From Ruminococcus sp. (lineage in GTDB: Bacteria > Bacillota > Clostridia > Oscillospirales > Ruminococcaceae): DNA of 7,881 nt. Position 1 is the first letter of the stretch; each line of letters opens with the position of its first letter. The notes under the pieces were generated by a model, which was not told the DNA's origin, did not search any database, and saw only the letters and a list, made by a program, of their open reading frames with translations. Both the position numbers and the translations under genes were made by a program. This document shows positions 6,499-7,881 of the stretch, piece by piece. The DNA lies in contig JAGCWY010000101.1 in NCBI GenBank assembly GCA_017961625.1, positions 1 to 7,881 of the forward strand, written 5' to 3'.

Positions 6499-6546
6499 GA
6501 AAACATTTATTGTCTTGCTGATATTCACATCCTTTTCTGTATAATT

Positions 6547-6575
6547 ATTATAACATATTAAAATACAAATATCAA
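6547..6575 (-). promoter_or_regulatory. Promoter of the nitroreductase gene
   Basis: On the minus strand TTGATA (6575-6570), a 17-bp spacer and TATAAT (6552-6547), with TGT before the -10 box (extended -10). Predicted start is near 6540, leaving a leader of about 108 nt that holds the TGTGATATCACA palindrome. Confidence 0.83.
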
Positions 6576-6697
6576 CCCTTACAGCGAAAATACGCCGTTT
6601 AAGAGTAATATGAGCTTGCAATAAAATAAAATGGTCAATTCACGATCAACTTAATGGTATTGGAAGCTGCAATAACATAGGATTATTGCAGCTTTTT
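6552..6697 (+). ncRNA. Candidate small RNA ending at an orphan terminator
   Basis: A good plus-strand terminator at 6664-6697 has no plus-strand gene before it. A perfect TATAAT at 6540-6545 with TTGCTG at 6515-6520 (19-bp spacer) could start a transcript near 6552, giving an RNA of about 145 nt. TGCAATAA occurs at 6617-6624 and again in the terminator's left arm (6668-6675), so either copy could pair with TTATTGCA (6683-6690). The -35 box and spacer are poor; this is a hypothesis, and the stretch might instead be the leftover leader of a lost gene. Confidence 0.3.
6664..6697 (+). terminator. Orphan plus-strand intrinsic terminator
   Basis: AAGCTGCAATAA (6664-6675) and TTATTGCAGCTT (6683-6694) make a perfect 12-bp stem with a 7-nt loop, continuing into T (five T from 6693). 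On the minus strand the tail is CCAATACC, so it does not serve the integrase remnant. No plus-strand coding sequence precedes it. Confidence 0.8.
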
Positions 6698-6705
6698 GTA
6701 TCATG

Positions 6706-6867
6706 TTACACTGCCTCACGTTTTGGCATTTTAGACATTTCTTTTATTACAGCATCACAGCAGTGCAGATCATTATTCTTAAGGGTATGAGAATAAATCC
6801 TTAAGGTAACATCGGAACGGGCGTGTCCTGCTTTCCTCGCAGCATCTGCTATGTTGAGAGCTGACAA
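6706..6867 (-). pseudogene. 3' remnant of a tyrosine integrase
   Basis: Reading the minus strand from 6867 to the TAA at 6706-6708 gives 53 codons that match the end of a phage- or transposon-type tyrosine recombinase. The segment AGHARSDVTLRIYSHTL carries the conserved Gly-His and, nine residues on, the nucleophilic Tyr in IYSH (His15 and Tyr25 of the fragment). Such enzymes cut and rejoin DNA at attachment sites through this tyrosine. An in-frame TAG at 6870-6868 sits directly before the fragment, and beyond it neither the HxxR box nor any other integrase sequence is seen; a whole integrase has about 300-400 residues. No ribosome site or good start precedes it. It is therefore a truncated, inactive relic of an integrated element, with the break at about 6867-6870. 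What removed the rest is not visible. Confidence 0.78.
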
Positions 6868-6870
6868 CTA

Positions 6871-7171
6871 TAATCTTACAAAATTATACCTTAACATATG
6901 CTAGTGTATTTTCGTAAAATTGTTCTTTTGAGTAAAACTATTAAGTCGGCTTCTTACTTTTGAATGATGCTTCCAATTAATAACTTGATGTAAGAACTTT
7001 GAATAAACCATATATCTAACCTGCTATTATTATGTGTAACAACATTCTAATGTTTGATCACATAAGGTTCAAGATATTCGCAATAGTACTACAATTTTGT
7101 ATATTTTTCGACCATGTAATTATTAGCACTTACTTAGTGCATCCTAAATAAGCAACATCCTCTAAAACTTT
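6871..7171. other. AT-rich gene-free stretch between integrase relic and transposase
   Basis: About 300 bp with no open frame of note, no recognisable RNA gene and no convincing promoter. It contains an imperfect 36-bp palindrome (7030-7065) and a short hairpin GCACT/AGTGC (7126-7140). The outer end of the insertion sequence to the right must fall somewhere here or further left, but its other end is outside the window, so no terminal inverted repeat can be matched. Confidence 0.6.
7030..7065. repeat. Imperfect 36-bp palindrome
   Basis: Left arm TTATGTGTAACAACATT (7030-7046) and right arm AATGTTTGATCACATAA (7049-7065) flank a 2-bp centre. Thirteen of 17 positions are complementary: outer 7-bp blocks TTATGTG/CACATAA and inner 6-bp blocks AACATT/AATGTT, separated by four unmatched bases on each side. 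There is no following T-run, so it is not an ordinary terminator. Confidence 0.5.
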
Positions 7172-7881
7172 CTATTTTCTATAATCAAAAATCAAAAATG
7201 AGAGGGTAAATTTGAGGAGGCGCAAAAGCATCGCCGCAAGTCGGTCGGTGTTCATAGCGATAACGCTGAGAGCTATCGATGCTTTTGTTGTATCTTCTCT
7301 TTTGGTGAGCAGCAAACCAAGATCGAATTTGCGTTTCGCGAGGCTGAACTTTCGCTCCACTTCTATTCGGTCGGTATTATCCTGATATGCAGTCTTTCTC
7401 TCTGATTTCGTATCAGCATCCTTTTTAGGCCTTCCAAGTCTCTTGCCTGAAAGACGAATACCGAGTTCGCTGCAAAATGTGATGTTATCTTGATTGCGAT
7501 ATATCTGATCTACAAGTACACGCTCCGGATAATGTCCTGTGCGCTGCTTGTAATTTTCAATTGCAGACTTCAGAACTCCGCTTTCATTGTAAGCATCAAA
7601 TGATAGCTTTTCAATCCTGCACATTCCTGTTTCATCAACAGACAGATCAAGCTTAGCTCCGAATTCAACAGGTGATTTTGCTTTGCCTCTGACAATCGGA
7701 CGGATATATGGCTGGCTTCTGCTGACTATTCTGTTTTCTACAGAATGTGTGTTGCTTTCAAACATGTACTGCTGCTGTTCATAAACTGTAGTAAGGATAT
7801 CGAGAAGCTCTGCATCAGAAGCAGACAGAATAATATTATTGTTTTCAATCAGATTCTCCATATATCCAAGGTCACGGCGAA
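7172..7881 (-). CDS. IS5-type DDE transposase, C-terminal part
   Basis: The frame stays open to the right edge (RRDLGY precedes Met at 7861), so the true start lies outside and at least 235 residues are visible; full-length relatives are roughly 450-500. Counting from Met 7861, the visible part has the conserved PYIRPIVRGKAKSPVEFGAK block (51-70), KLSFDAYNES, GHYPERVLVDQIYRN with the second catalytic Asp (D118), GIRLSGKRLGRPKK, and R165-x3-E169-x6-K176 in DRIEVERKFSLAKRK, which supplies the catalytic Glu. The first Asp of the triad is beyond the window. The C-terminus (SVIAMNTDRLAAMLL onward) looks complete, and I see no frameshift, so it may be functional. It catalyses cut-and-paste movement of its own insertion sequence. 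The DNA between its stop and the integrase relic contains no terminal repeat that I can verify. The family call is confident; the subgroup is not. Confidence 0.9.
   Translation of the reverse strand, partial: RRDLGYMENLIENNNIILSASDAELLDILTTVYEQQQYMFESNTHSVENRIVSRSQPYIRPIVRGKAKSPVEFGAKLDLSVDETGMCRIEKLSFDAYNESGVLKSAIENYKQRTGHYPERVLVDQIYRNQDNITFCSELGIRLSGKRLGRPKKDADTKSERKTAYQDNTDRIEVERKFSLAKRKFDLGLLLTKREDTTKASIALSVIAMNTDRLAAMLLRLLKFTLSFLIFDYRK
7172..7881. mobile_element. Insertion sequence of the IS5 type, partial
   Basis: Only the transposase 3' part is inside the window. The element's left end must lie left of 7172, within the AT-rich gap; the right end and hence the terminal repeats and target duplication are out of view. 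Coordinates given are just the transposase-supported part. Confidence 0.7.

Noticed and set aside
6433..6621. 63-residue N-terminal extension of the nitroreductase
   Set aside because: The extension begins upstream of the predicted transcript start, lacks a ribosome site and is unlike the family; ATG 6432 has AAGGAGG at ideal distance.
6470..6997. Direct repeat TTGATGTAAGAAC at 6470-6482 and 6985-6997, flanking the integrase relic, as a possible attachment-site pair
   Set aside because: A single 13-bp match in AT-rich DNA of this length is expected by chance, one copy lies in the nitroreductase leader, and the flanks show no further similarity.

Overview
The window most likely comes from a gut or rumen anaerobe of the Ruminococcus type (Firmicutes, Oscillospiraceae). 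The evidence is a secreted protein with a type I dockerin module (the cellulosome docking module typical of Ruminococcus and cellulolytic clostridia), moderately AT-rich DNA with very AT-rich gaps, strong AGGAGG-type ribosome sites and near-consensus housekeeping promoters. Species cannot be settled from this sequence.

Layout, left to right. Positions 1-110 hold terminator-like hairpins. Positions 160-922 (minus) carry a two-gene Fic module: a 56-residue VbhA-like antitoxin with the Fic-inhibitory motif SVRMEG, followed after one base by a Fic-domain AMP transferase (HPFREGNGRT). A perfect consensus promoter lies 5' of the pair. Positions 1016-2353 (minus) encode a MATE-family multidrug exporter with its own promoter and a leader of about 100 nt. 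Transcribed away from it, 2640-4346 (plus) encodes an exported protein whose dockerin sits in the middle of two unrecognised regions; it ends at a very strong 17-bp-stem terminator. Positions 4468-5592 (minus) encode a MORN-repeat protein with its own promoter. Positions 5911-6432 (minus) encode a small FMN nitroreductase with its own promoter and terminator.

From about 6600 rightward the window becomes accessory debris: an orphan plus-strand terminator (possibly ending a small RNA), the last 53 codons of a tyrosine integrase cut off at its 5' side, 300 bp of AT-rich non-coding DNA with an imperfect 36-bp palindrome, and the C-terminal part of an IS5-type transposase that runs off the right edge.

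Apart from the antitoxin-Fic pair, the genes look like separate transcription units and no common pathway links them. The Fic pair is the clearest functional system. The MORN protein and the dockerin protein are the least understood genes. I found no rRNA, tRNA or CRISPR array.
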